This document shows positions 6,912 to 13,950 of a stretch of DNA of 38,914 nucleotides, one piece after another. The DNA is taken from assembly GCA_934569045.1 (NCBI GenBank), contig CAKTJX010000024.1, positions 1-38,914 on the forward strand, given 5' to 3'. Numbering within the stretch: position 1 is the first letter of the stretch; the number at the start of each line of letters is the position of its first letter. The DNA is from an uncultured Oscillospiraceae bacterium (lineage in GTDB: Bacteria > Bacillota > Clostridia > Oscillospirales > Oscillospiraceae). A program made the translations under genes and the position numbers. Below the pieces are notes generated by a model. It saw nothing but the letters and a program-made list of their open reading frames with translations. It was not told where the DNA came from and searched no databases.

Positions 6912-7931
6912 ATGGAAATCAAATCTTTGCAGCTGTTCGCGGAGGCCCCTAAGGTGAATGTGACCACCGATCCGGGCCTTTCCGCGGAGAACAAGACCTT
7001 TTATGACCGGGCCCTCATCGAGGAGGCGGGCCCCAATCTGATTCACGGTCAGTTCGGCCAGAAGCGGCCCATTCCCAAGAACGGCGGCAAGCGCATCCAG
7101 TTCCGGCGCTACGCCTCCCTGCCCAAGGCCCTGGAGCCTCTGACCGAGGGCGTGACCCCCGAGGGCCGGAAGCTCAGCGCCACCGCCGTGGAGGCGGAGG
7201 TGAACCAGTACGGCGACTTTGTGTGCCTGTCCGATGTGCTGGACCTGACCGCCATCGACAACAATGCGCTGGAAGCCACCAAGGCCGTGGGCCGTCAGGC
7301 TGGGCTCACCCTGGACACCATCACCCGGAATGTCTTGCAGTCCGGCACCAACGTCTACTACTGCCCCAAGGTAGCATCTGACGGCAAGCAGACCCCGGTG
7401 ACGGACCGGGCCCAGCTGGACAAGACCTGCACCCTGACCGTGGACGTGGTGAAGAAGGTGGCGGCCATGCTGAAGGCGGCCAACGCCCCCAAGATCGCGG
7501 GGGACTATGTGTGCATCCTGCACCCCTATGTGGCCTATGACATCATGTCCGACCCCCGTTGGGAGGAGATGCACAAGTACGCCACCCCGGACAATATGTA
7601 CGAGGGCGAGATTGGCCGCATTGCCGGAGTCCGCTTCGTGGAGACCTCCGAGGCGGCGGTGTACAAGGGCACGGAGAACGACTGTCCCGAGGGCCTGGCT
7701 GTCTTCGGGTGCCTGTTCCTGGCGGAGGGGGCCTACGGTGTTACCGAGGTCACCGGCGGCGGCCTTCAGACCATCATCAAGCAGCTGGGTTCTGCCGGCA
7801 CCGCCGACCCCCTGGATCAGCGCAGCACCGTGGGCTGGAAGGCCATGCAGACCGCGGAAATCCTGATGGAGCCCTACATGGTGCGGGTGGAGTGCTGCTC
7901 CGCCTTCTCCCCCACGGCGGAAGCGAACTGA
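6912..7931 (+). CDS. Major capsid protein, N4-gp56-like, with Prp-type cleavage site
   Basis: This is a 339-residue coat protein whose pattern fits the N4-gp56 major capsid family (HK97 fold): FYDRALIEEAGPNLIHGQFGQKRPIPKNGGKRIQFRRYASL near the N-terminus and the C-terminal IIKQLGSAGTADPLDQRSTVGWKA segment that is typical of that family. Residues 5-11 are SLQLFAE, so Prp-type processing would cut F9/A10 and remove a nonapeptide. AAAGGAG precedes the ATG by 8 nt. The 214-bp gap before it is unusual for this tight operon and is explained by the inserted type B repeat. Expression should still come from the operon promoter, since I see no strong local promoter. Confidence 0.88.
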   Translation: MEIKSLQLFAEAPKVNVTTDPGLSAENKTFYDRALIEEAGPNLIHGQFGQKRPIPKNGGKRIQFRRYASLPKALEPLTEGVTPEGRKLSATAVEAEVNQYGDFVCLSDVLDLTAIDNNALEATKAVGRQAGLTLDTITRNVLQSGTNVYYCPKVASDGKQTPVTDRAQLDKTCTLTVDVVKKVAAMLKAANAPKIAGDYVCILHPYVAYDIMSDPRWEEMHKYATPDNMYEGEIGRIAGVRFVETSEAAVYKGTENDCPEGLAVFGCLFLAEGAYGVTEVTGGGLQTIIKQLGSAGTADPLDQRSTVGWKAMQTAEILMEPYMVRVECCSAFSPTAEAN

Positions 7932-7953
7932 CAATTGAATCGGAGGGATGTTT

Positions 7954-8184
7954 ATGGAAGAGAAGACAACTGTGACCATTCGTATGCCCCTGACGCGGGA
8001 GCAGCGGGAGGACGTGTTTGTGGGCATCAACGGCAGAACCTGGCTCATCAAGCGGGGCGAGGCGGTGCAGGTGCCCTGGAATGTGGCAAAGGTGCTCTCC
8101 CGCCGGGAGCAGAGCCTGGCCAAGGCCATGGCCTTTGAGGCCCAGGCGGCCCAGCCTCTGGAAGCACTGGAGGCCCGGAGATGA
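7954..8184 (+). CDS. Small phage virion-associated protein, function unknown
   Basis: This is a 76-residue protein with the recognisable line VFVGINGRTWLIKRGEAVQVPWNVAKVL, a pattern common in small proteins that follow N4-like capsid genes in clostridial phages. I chose ATG 7954 because GGAGGG ends 6 nt upstream; the in-frame ATG at 7948 touches that site. Its stop overlaps the next start (ATGA). It may be a capsid accessory or decoration factor, but nothing in the sequence proves that. Confidence 0.68.
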   Translation: MEEKTTVTIRMPLTREQREDVFVGINGRTWLIKRGEAVQVPWNVAKVLSRREQSLAKAMAFEAQAAQPLEALEARR

Positions 8185-8546
8185 CAGTGGGCGAGGTGCT
8201 GGAAGCCACGGACCGCCGCCGCCCCAACCTCTACAGCCGGGAGGAAAAGCTCCGCTGGCTGGAGGAGGCGGAGAGCATGGTGTGGGGGGCTCTGGAAGCC
8301 TTCCACGCCGTGGCGGGCCCCTTCCCGGGGCTCCGGGCGGAGGACTGGCCCGGGAAGAAGCTGGTGCTGCCCAGGGCCTATACGGGGCTGTACTTCCTGT
8401 GGCTGGAGGGGTCCATCTACTACGCGGACCAGGAGTATTCCCTGTACAACAACGCCATGAGCCGGTTCAACGCCCTGTGGCGGGAGTTCTTCGCCTGGTG
8501 CTGCCGGACCATCCCCCAGCCGGGGAAGAGCCTGCGCTACCTGTAA
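8181..8546 (+). CDS. Head-tail connector/adaptor protein
   Basis: This is a 121-residue, mostly helical protein (MTVGEVLEATDRRRPNLYSREEKLRWLEEAESMVW start; a YLLWLEGSIYYADQEYSLYNNAMSRFNALW-like helical core at about 73-101). The 'PN-Y-REEKLRWL-E' opening and the YYxxEYxxYNNAMxxFN motif are typical of adaptor proteins placed between capsid and tail genes in Firmicutes phages. It is translationally coupled to the previous gene by ATGA. It should form a ring under the portal. The assignment rests on position and motif. Confidence 0.65.
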   Translation: MTVGEVLEATDRRRPNLYSREEKLRWLEEAESMVWGALEAFHAVAGPFPGLRAEDWPGKKLVLPRAYTGLYFLWLEGSIYYADQEYSLYNNAMSRFNALWREFFAWCCRTIPQPGKSLRYL

Positions 8547-8559
8547 AGGAGGGATTTTT

Positions 8560-10263
8560 GTGGAGATGCCCACGCTGAAGCGGGTCTGGACCCGCCGCCA
8601 GACCGTGGAGAATTTCGGCGGCCTGAACCGGGGAACCCGCATCGGGGAGGGGGAATTTGCCGATATGGAGAACCTGTGCGGCGATTTTGCCCCCACCCTG
8701 GGGCCCCGGCCGGGGCGGGAAAAATTTGCGGCGGCGGGGGTTACGGGCCTGGGAGCCGGCGAGGCGCTGTACTACACCCAGGGCACGGCCCTGGTGTTGC
8801 CGGACAGGCGTGTGGAGCTGAACCTGACGGCAGGGGAAAAGCAGCTCGTGAACATGGGGGCCTATGTGCTCATCTTCCCGGATAAGAAGTATGCCAGCAC
8901 CCTGGACCCTGCGGACTTTGGGGATCTGGAGGTCCGCTTCGGCCCCGATATTCCGGTGACGATGACCCCCTGCGATCTGGAGGGGGCGGACCGAATCCCG
9001 GACTTCGTGCAGAGCATGGAGCCTAAGGGGGTGGAGAACCGGTGCCTGTGGCTGGATACCTCCGTAAGTCCCAACATTCTCAAGGAGTGGTCCGAATCCG
9101 CCTCTCTGTGGGTTACGGTGCAGACGGCCTATGTGCGGCTGTCCGCCCCGGGGATTGGCCGGGAATTCCGGCAGCATGACGGCGTGACTCTCTCTGGTGC
9201 GGGGAGTCTGGACGGGGCCAATGTGATCTGGCTGGCGGAGCCGGACGCGGTGGTGGTCTCCGGGGTGCTGGATGGGAAACAGACCGTGGAGACGGGCCTC
9301 ACCGTTTCCCGGACCGTGCCGGACATGGATTATATCACGGAGTGCGGCAACCGGCTCTGGGGCTGCCGGTTCGGCCCCGGGGCCGACGGGAAAACCGTCA
9401 ACGAGCTCTACGCCTCCAAGCTGGGGGACTTCCGGAACTGGAACTGCTTCATGGGCCTGTCCACGGACAGCTACGCCGTGGGGGTGGGCAGTCAGGGCCC
9501 CTTCACCGGGGCGGTGACCTACTTAGGCACCCCCGTTTTCTTCAAGGAGGACTGCCTGTACAAGGTCTACGGCAGCTACCCCGCCGCCTTCCGGGTTCAG
9601 AGCACCGCCTGCCGGGGTGTCCGGCGGGGCAGCGGCGAAAGCCTCGCCATTGTGGGCTCCACCCTCTATTACCAGTCTCCCATGGGCATCTGCGCCTATG
9701 ACGGCTCCCTGCCCGCCGAGGTGGGCAAGGCCCTGGGGGAAGGCCCCTTCTCCCAGGGGGCGGGGGCCGGGTACGGCGGAAAGTATTTTTTGAGCCTGCG
9801 GGGAGAGAACGAGGACGCCATTTATGTCTTCGACCCCGCCTATGGACAGTGGCACCGGGAGACGGGGATCGGGGCGCGGCAGCTGCACTTCTGCCGGGGA
9901 AAGCTCTATGGCCTGTCAGAGGCGGGAGAGATCACGGTTCTGCGGGGGGCGGCCTCGGAGGAGAAGGTGTGCTGGATGGCCCAGACCGGGCGGATTTCCG
10001 GCTGGGACGGCCGGAACCAGGTGCTCACGGGGCTGGAATTGCAGCTGCTCCTGGGCCAGCGGGCCAAGGCAAGGGTGCTGGTGCGCTATGACGATCTGGG
10101 GCCCTGGGAAGTGATTGGCACCATGACGGGTACGGACCGACGGTTCCTGCTTCCGGTGCGGCCCAGGCCCTGCAGCCATCTGGAGCTGCGATTGGAGGGG
10201 GAAGGGGACCTGCGGCTCTATTCCCTGACCCGTGTGTTCCGGCAGGGGAGGAGCGGCGGATGA
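8560..10263 (+). CDS. Podovirus-type tail nozzle/stabiliser (beta-propeller-like)
   Basis: This is a 567-residue, beta-rich protein starting at GTG 8560 with AGGAGGG 6 nt upstream. It opens with FGGLNRGTRIGEGEFADMENLCGDFAPTLGPRPGR, the 'gGlN...l.d.e..d..N......G.l..R.G' pattern seen in podoviral tail hub or nozzle proteins (P22 gp10/T7 gp12 role). Several repeated blocks follow (GNRLWGCR, YLGTPVFFKEDCLYKVYG, YYQSPMGICAYDG, KYFLSLRGENEDAIYVFD, QLHFCRGKLYGLSEAG) that look like propeller blades between about residues 250 and 470. A C-terminal beta domain ends the protein. This and the short tail module argue for a podovirus particle. Confidence 0.62.
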   Translation: MEMPTLKRVWTRRQTVENFGGLNRGTRIGEGEFADMENLCGDFAPTLGPRPGREKFAAAGVTGLGAGEALYYTQGTALVLPDRRVELNLTAGEKQLVNMGAYVLIFPDKKYASTLDPADFGDLEVRFGPDIPVTMTPCDLEGADRIPDFVQSMEPKGVENRCLWLDTSVSPNILKEWSESASLWVTVQTAYVRLSAPGIGREFRQHDGVTLSGAGSLDGANVIWLAEPDAVVVSGVLDGKQTVETGLTVSRTVPDMDYITECGNRLWGCRFGPGADGKTVNELYASKLGDFRNWNCFMGLSTDSYAVGVGSQGPFTGAVTYLGTPVFFKEDCLYKVYGSYPAAFRVQSTACRGVRRGSGESLAIVGSTLYYQSPMGICAYDGSLPAEVGKALGEGPFSQGAGAGYGGKYFLSLRGENEDAIYVFDPAYGQWHRETGIGARQLHFCRGKLYGLSEAGEITVLRGAASEEKVCWMAQTGRISGWDGRNQVLTGLELQLLLGQRAKARVLVRYDDLGPWEVIGTMTGTDRRFLLPVRPRPCSHLELRLEGEGDLRLYSLTRVFRQGRSGG

Positions 10264-10739
10264 GGGGCTGCGATTGGATTCGTCTGCCCAATCTGCCGGA
10301 GGGCCCGGCGGAGGAGCAGCTGCGCGCCATCCGGAACTACCTCTACCAGCTGGCGGAGCAGCTCCGGCTGGCCCTGGATGACGGCGGGGAGGAAGGGCCA
10401 GACCTGGAGGTCCTGGGGAACCGGCTCCTGGAATCGGAGGCACTGATTCAGAAATTTCTGGCCCTGACGGGCAGACGCTTTGACAGCCGCTACATTGGCG
10501 CGGACAGCTGGGAAGCAGACAGACGCGGTGCGGCGGCCCAGGCGGCGGAAATCCAACTCCGGCTGGCGGGGCTGGAGGACCGGCCACAGGAGAAAGCGGC
10601 CCCCTGCCCTGTGGCCCTGCGGCAGGCAGGAGCCCTGGGCATCCAGCGGCAGGCGGAGGAGAATATCTTTTTTTCGCCGCTGGCGGAGCCAGAGGGCCCT
10701 CTGAAGCGGGCCGGGGACGGACATTGGCGCATGGAGTAA
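10260..10739 (+). CDS. Phage tail-region protein, function unknown
   Basis: This is a 159-residue protein coupled to the nozzle gene by a 4-bp ATGA overlap. Residues 16-70 are helical (EEQLRAIRNYLYQLAEQLRLAL, then NRLLESEALIQKFLAL), suggesting a coiled-coil trimer or dimer, followed by an alanine-rich helix and a loose C-terminal end. An 'RxxRNYLYQLAEQLR' helix is common in proteins preceding tail fibre genes in Gram-positive phages. No enzymatic motif is seen. Confidence 0.6.
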   Translation: MRGCDWIRLPNLPEGPAEEQLRAIRNYLYQLAEQLRLALDDGGEEGPDLEVLGNRLLESEALIQKFLALTGRRFDSRYIGADSWEADRRGAAAQAAEIQLRLAGLEDRPQEKAAPCPVALRQAGALGIQRQAEENIFFSPLAEPEGPLKRAGDGHWRME

Positions 10740-10748
10740 GGAGGAACA

Positions 10749-11387
10749 ATGGCAGAAAAGAAACAGCGGGACTACGCCCCCTCGGAGGAGGCGGAGCAGG
10801 CCCGGCAGGAGGCCCTGCGTTCGGACGCGAAAAAGCCGGGGGAGTACGTCTCCCAGTGGCAGAAGCAGCTGGACGCGGCCATGGAGAAGATTTTGAACCG
10901 GGAGAGCTTCTCCTACAATCTCAACGGGGATGCCCTGTACCGGCAGTACCGGGATCAGGCCATGCGGGCAGGGAAGCTGGCCATGCAGGACACCTTGGGC
11001 CAGGCGGCGGCCATGACCGGGGGCTACGGCAGCTCCTACGGTCAGACCGCGGCCCAGCAGTCCTACCGGCAGCACATGGACGACCTGTCCGACAAGGCAT
11101 CCGCTCTCTATGACAAGGCCCGGGCGGACTATGACCGGCAGGGGGAGGCGGACAAAGAAAACTACCAGTTGCTTTTGCAGCGGGAGAATGCCAGCCAGAG
11201 CCAGTACAAGCAGGCCCTGGCCGCCTGGCAGGCGGAAAATCAGCGGCTGTGGAGCCGGTTCGACCAGACCAAGGCCGCGGACTACGAGGCCTACCGGGAC
11301 GAGATCAAGGACCGCCAGTGGCAGCAGGAATTCGACGCGGCCCAGCAGCAGTTCTATGAGCAGCTGGTGCGGCGGTTCGGCTGGTAA
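10749..11387 (+). CDS. Conserved helical virion protein, candidate DNA-ejection protein
   Basis: This is a 212-residue, highly charged, helical protein. Its hallmark is the central stretch at about residues 56-110: SFSYNLNGDALYRQYRDQAMRAGKLAMQDTLGQAAAMTGGYGSSYGQTAAQQSYRQHM. I recognise this pattern (YD-N-DALYQQY-D-Y...GKxAMxDTxGQAAAxTGGYGNSYAQ) from many Firmicutes phage proteins of uncharacterised role. The rest is a long coiled-coil rich in Q, E, A and R. Size, composition and place between nozzle and fibre genes suit an internal virion protein released during infection, but this is inference. AAGGAGGAACA precedes the ATG. Confidence 0.62.
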   Translation: MAEKKQRDYAPSEEAEQARQEALRSDAKKPGEYVSQWQKQLDAAMEKILNRESFSYNLNGDALYRQYRDQAMRAGKLAMQDTLGQAAAMTGGYGSSYGQTAAQQSYRQHMDDLSDKASALYDKARADYDRQGEADKENYQLLLQRENASQSQYKQALAAWQAENQRLWSRFDQTKAADYEAYRDEIKDRQWQQEFDAAQQQFYEQLVRRFGW

Positions 11388-11398
11388 GGAGGAAGCGC

Positions 11399-12733
11399 AT
11401 GGTCTTATCCAGCCTGACCTGCCCGCTGACGGTGGAGGGGGACACCCTGGGAAGGGAGCTGACCCTGAAGCTCCCCACCGGCGGGAGAGCCCTGGGGGTC
11501 CGCTACCGCTGCGGCAGCAAAAGCGGCGGCGTTGTGGAAAGAACCACGGAGCAGGTGTTTTCCTGGACGCCTGCCATCGAACTGGCGGCGGAATATCCGG
11601 ACCGGCAGAGAATCCCCGTGACGCTGGTTCTGGAAATTTACAGGGGATTGGACGTGGTGGAAACCCGGCAGGAGCAGCTGCTCCTGAAGCTCCCGGAGGA
11701 TTTGCTGCCGGAAATCGACCTGGAGATCAGGGACGCGGGGCCGGGAATGGCCCAATGCGGCAGCCTGGTTCAGGGAGTATCCCGGGCGGCGGTGGAGGTC
11801 ACGGCCAAGGGCACCGCCGGGGCGGAGATCAAAACCTGCGCCGTCACCTGCGGCGGCCTGACGGGGACGGGGCTGCGGACGGTATTTGATCTGCCCCAGG
11901 CGGGGAATCTGACAGTGACGGCCCAGGTGACGGACAGCCGGGGAAGAAGTGCCCGGTGCAGCCGCGTAATTCCGGTTCTGCCCCGAAAGCGGCCCTGGGG
12001 GCAGATTCTCTCGGCCGTCCCCTGTGACGCTTCCGGCGGGGAGGACCCCCAGGGGGCCTGCCGAAGGGCGGCGGTGCGGGGGGAGGCCATGGCCTTTGGG
12101 GAAAACGGGGGCCATTTCTCCATCCGCTGCCTGGACGCCCAGGGGCAGGCCCAGAGTGTAGATTTGGGAACCGGGACGCTGCTGGAGCAAACTGTGGTGG
12201 TGCCGGGGGAAGGAGAATTGGTGCTGGTGGCGGCGGATGCCTTTGAGACCCTGGAATTTCCCTACCGGCCTCACCCCCTGCTGGATATGAGCCCGGAGGC
12301 GCGGGCCATCGGAATCGGCTGCCGGGGGGACCGAACGGGCAGCGTTTCCATGGGGCTGCCCCTCCACATGGGCGGCAACGCCCTGTCGGGGCTGCCCAGG
12401 GCATCGGGTCAGACCGATGCCCTGCCCCTGGGGCAGGCGGAGCACCAATTTTTCAGCCTGACGCTGCTGTGGGAAAATCCCAACCCGGACCAGGCCTTTG
12501 AAGCCCAGGATATCCCGGCGGCGGGGAGCCTGCTTCTGATTGAGGCCCGGGTCAATTCCGGCGGCGGAACAGTCTGGACGGCGGCGGGGGCCTCCGGCAC
12601 CATTCAGGTGTGCATGGCGGGGGAGACGGCGGCGCGGCCCGTAACCCAGGAGAGCGGGGCGCTGCATTTTGACAGCGCGGACCGGGGGAACGATTGGGCG
12701 GTGCCCCTGCGGGTCTTCCGCTTGCTGCCCTGA
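11399..12733 (+). CDS. Phage minor structural/tail fibre-like protein
   Basis: This is a 444-residue protein of beta-strand character. Residues 1-200 resemble immunoglobulin-like modules with repeated V-T and LxLKLPEDLLPEI/AEVTAKGTAG elements. A later block, SVSMGLPLHMGGNALSGLP (about 315-335), matches the 'M....i.nl.dP' collar motif found before fibre tips. A jelly-roll-like end (AEHQFFSLTLLWENPN...VPLRVFRLLP) follows. The overall style resembles DUF859-type minor structural proteins of streptococcal phages. It may contact the host surface. AAGGAGGAAGCGC precedes ATG. A host-type repeat lies just downstream. Confidence 0.58.
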   Translation: MVLSSLTCPLTVEGDTLGRELTLKLPTGGRALGVRYRCGSKSGGVVERTTEQVFSWTPAIELAAEYPDRQRIPVTLVLEIYRGLDVVETRQEQLLLKLPEDLLPEIDLEIRDAGPGMAQCGSLVQGVSRAAVEVTAKGTAGAEIKTCAVTCGGLTGTGLRTVFDLPQAGNLTVTAQVTDSRGRSARCSRVIPVLPRKRPWGQILSAVPCDASGGEDPQGACRRAAVRGEAMAFGENGGHFSIRCLDAQGQAQSVDLGTGTLLEQTVVVPGEGELVLVAADAFETLEFPYRPHPLLDMSPEARAIGIGCRGDRTGSVSMGLPLHMGGNALSGLPRASGQTDALPLGQAEHQFFSLTLLWENPNPDQAFEAQDIPAAGSLLLIEARVNSGGGTVWTAAGASGTIQVCMAGETAARPVTQESGALHFDSADRGNDWAVPLRVFRLLP

Positions 12734-12772
12734 AACATACAATAGATGCGGTGGGCCAAAGAAAACCTTGTC

Positions 12773-12865
12773 ATTGCGGGACAGTGCGCACTGCTCTGCG
12801 CTAAGAGCCGCCTACGGCGGTTGCGCTCTGCACAGCGCTGCGGCGCTAGACTGTCGTGGCAATCC
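12773..12865. repeat. Palindromic intergenic repeat, type D
   Basis: ATTGCGGGACAGT (12774-12786) is the imperfect inverse of ACTGTCGTGGCAAT (12850-12863), enclosing a GC-rich stretch with its own small palindrome (GCCGCCTACGGCGG). It resembles the CATTGCGAGG...CGTGGCAATC repeats seen between genes in many bacterial chromosomes. It separates the fibre gene from the XhlA-like gene inside the prophage. Only one copy is in this window. Confidence 0.6.
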
Positions 12866-12920
12866 CCCGGATTTTCAAAACGCGAATTGCAGCCGCCGCA
12901 TCCGGCGAAAGGAGGAGACT

Positions 12921-13181
12921 ATGAGCGCAACGGTGGCGGCCTCTTTGATTACGGGACTGCTGTCCCTGGCGGGGGTCATGCTCAGCAATCTCCTGTCGGA
13001 CCGGCGGCGGGAAAACGCCCTGCGCACCGCCCAGGCGGTGACGGACGAGCAGCTGCGGCAGCTGACAAGAGAGGTGCGGGAGCACAACAATTTTGCCCGG
13101 CGGATGCCGGTGGTAGAGGAACAGATCAAGGTCATCAATCACCGATTGGAGGACCTGGAAAAAGGAGGAAACAAGGGATGA
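12921..13181 (+). CDS. XhlA-like membrane-anchored coiled-coil protein
   Basis: This is an 86-residue protein. Residues 4-26 (TVAASLITGLLSLAGVMLSNLLS) form one membrane segment, followed by a charged coiled coil (DEQLRQLTREVREHNNFARRMPVVEEQIKVINHRLEDLEK). One transmembrane helix plus a coiled coil beside a holin is the layout of XhlA/haemolysin-like lysis accessory proteins, although in Bacillus XhlA the membrane segment is C-terminal. The start at 12921 has AAAGGAGG upstream. Its stop overlaps the holin start (ATGA), so the two are co-translated. Confidence 0.7.
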   Translation: MSATVAASLITGLLSLAGVMLSNLLSDRRRENALRTAQAVTDEQLRQLTREVREHNNFARRMPVVEEQIKVINHRLEDLEKGGNKG

Positions 13182-13429
13182 TCAACTGGAAGGTACGGCT
13201 GAAAAACGTGAATTTCTGGCTGGCGCTGGTGCCCGCCGCCCTGCTGGCGGCCCAGAGCGCCGCGGCCCTGGCCGGGGTGAATCTGGAGGTGACGGCGCTT
13301 CAGGGCAGGCTCCTGGATTTCGTCAACGCGGTCTTCGGGCTGCTGGCCATTCTCGGCGTTGTCAACGACCCCACCACCCGCGGGCTCTCGGACAGCCAGC
13401 GGGCCATGGAGTACCGGGAACCCAACTAA
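13178..13429 (+). CDS. Phage holin, phi-LC3 family
   Basis: This is an 83-residue protein starting MINWKVRLKNVNFWLALVPA, the hallmark of phi-LC3/Phage_holin_1 proteins, and ending in the equally typical VVNDPTTRGLSDSQRAMEY. Two hydrophobic segments (about 13-34 and 46-62) would insert in the cytoplasmic membrane to form lesions that release or activate an endolysin. No endolysin gene follows: the next element is a strong terminator. Either lysis uses a host or distant hydrolase, or this function was lost. Confidence 0.9.
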   Translation: MINWKVRLKNVNFWLALVPAALLAAQSAAALAGVNLEVTALQGRLLDFVNAVFGLLAILGVVNDPTTRGLSDSQRAMEYREPN

Positions 13430-13472
13430 GGGCTTGACATCTGCCTGGGATGTAAGTAATCGCATTTACACT

Positions 13473-13516
13473 GCCGGATAAGATGCTGGGGGCGCCCAGA
13501 ATCTTATCCGGCTTTT
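13473..13516 (+). terminator. Strong terminator closing the phage operon
   Basis: GCCGGATAAGAT (13473-13484) pairs perfectly with ATCTTATCCGGC (13501-13512). Inside it CTGGG (13486-13490) pairs with CCCAG (13495-13499) around a GGCG loop. TTTT follows directly. It begins 43 bp after the holin stop. Confidence 0.92.
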
Positions 13517-13518
13517 CC

Positions 13519-13656
13519 ATGGGCCTGATGGTGCTGATTGGCCGGGTCACCACCGACCTCTTCGCCATCGGCCTCGCCACCCCGGCCTCCTCGCTGGTGC
13601 AGATTCTCCTGTGCGGCGGATTTTTGGCGTATAGTATACGGAAAGAGAAAAGATAA
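13519..13656 (+). CDS. Possible small membrane ORF or gene remnant
   Basis: The frame MGLMVLIGRVTTDLFAIGLATPASSLVQILLCGGFLAYSIRKEKR would give 45 residues with two hydrophobic stretches and a basic C-terminus, a plausible membrane topology. The frame stays open upstream to ATG 13483, which lies inside the terminator stem. There is no ribosome site at either start, and the ORF follows the terminator directly. It could be the eroded end of a transporter or a chance frame. A terminator follows at 13659, weakly favouring a transcribed unit. Confidence 0.2.
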   Translation: MGLMVLIGRVTTDLFAIGLATPASSLVQILLCGGFLAYSIRKEKR

Positions 13657-13658
13657 GA

Positions 13659-13700
13659 GAATCCCCCAGGCTGGCTAAGGCCTGGGGGATGGTTTTTGGA
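13659..13700 (+). terminator. Rho-independent terminator
   Basis: ATCCCCCAGGC pairs with GCCTGGGGGAT around TGGCTAAG, followed by GGTTTTT. It is a second stop signal to the right of the phage operon. Confidence 0.8.
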
Positions 13701-13715
13701 ATTTACCGGGAGGCT

Positions 13716-13922
13716 TTGTTGAACGTATCTCCCCGGAGGGAAAGGGGCTGTTGCAAAATAGCAAACCCGTAGGGGCGGCTATTAGCCGCCCGCCGACTTT
13801 CGGGACAGAGCGTATCGATCAAACGCGCAATTCCGTCAGATCGCGGGCGGCTGGTAGCCGCCCCTACGAAAATGCCTATTTTGCAACAGCCCCGCTTCCT
13901 TTTTAGGTTATACACACAACCG
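13716..13922. repeat. Nested palindromes: type A arms around a type C element around type B copy 2
   Basis: From outside in: a degenerate type A arm TTGTTGAACGTATCTCCCCG near 13716 with a decayed partner ending in CAACCGGG at 13924; an 18-bp perfect pair GGGGCTGTTGCAAAATAG (13744-13761) and its reverse complement (13876-13893); then the 100-bp type B element (13769-13868) with an ATT left arm and a GGT right arm. The 18-bp arms define a 150-bp unit that looks like a miniature inverted-repeat element. Confidence 0.8.
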
Positions 13923-13931
13923 GGCGCACAA
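13917..13931 (+). repeat. 15-bp direct repeat, right copy (possible module boundary)
   Basis: CAACCGGGCGCACAA matches 454-468 with a single change, in the same orientation. It lies between the phage module and thrB. Confidence 0.35.
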
Positions 13932-13950
13932 ATCCTTCAACTGTCCATTG

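Noticed and set aside
6807..8696. Long minus-strand open frame across the capsid gene region
   Set aside because: It runs antisense to the capsid and connector genes and crosses part of the type B repeat; no family pattern or ribosome site.
13435..13463. TTGACA near the end of the holin gene as a promoter
   Set aside because: Only TAATCG lies at the right spacing, and a strong terminator follows at once.
13703..13915. Minus-strand 70-codon frame inside the nested palindromes
   Set aside because: It consists of repeat sequence read through; no ribosome site, and the frame depends on the palindromes.
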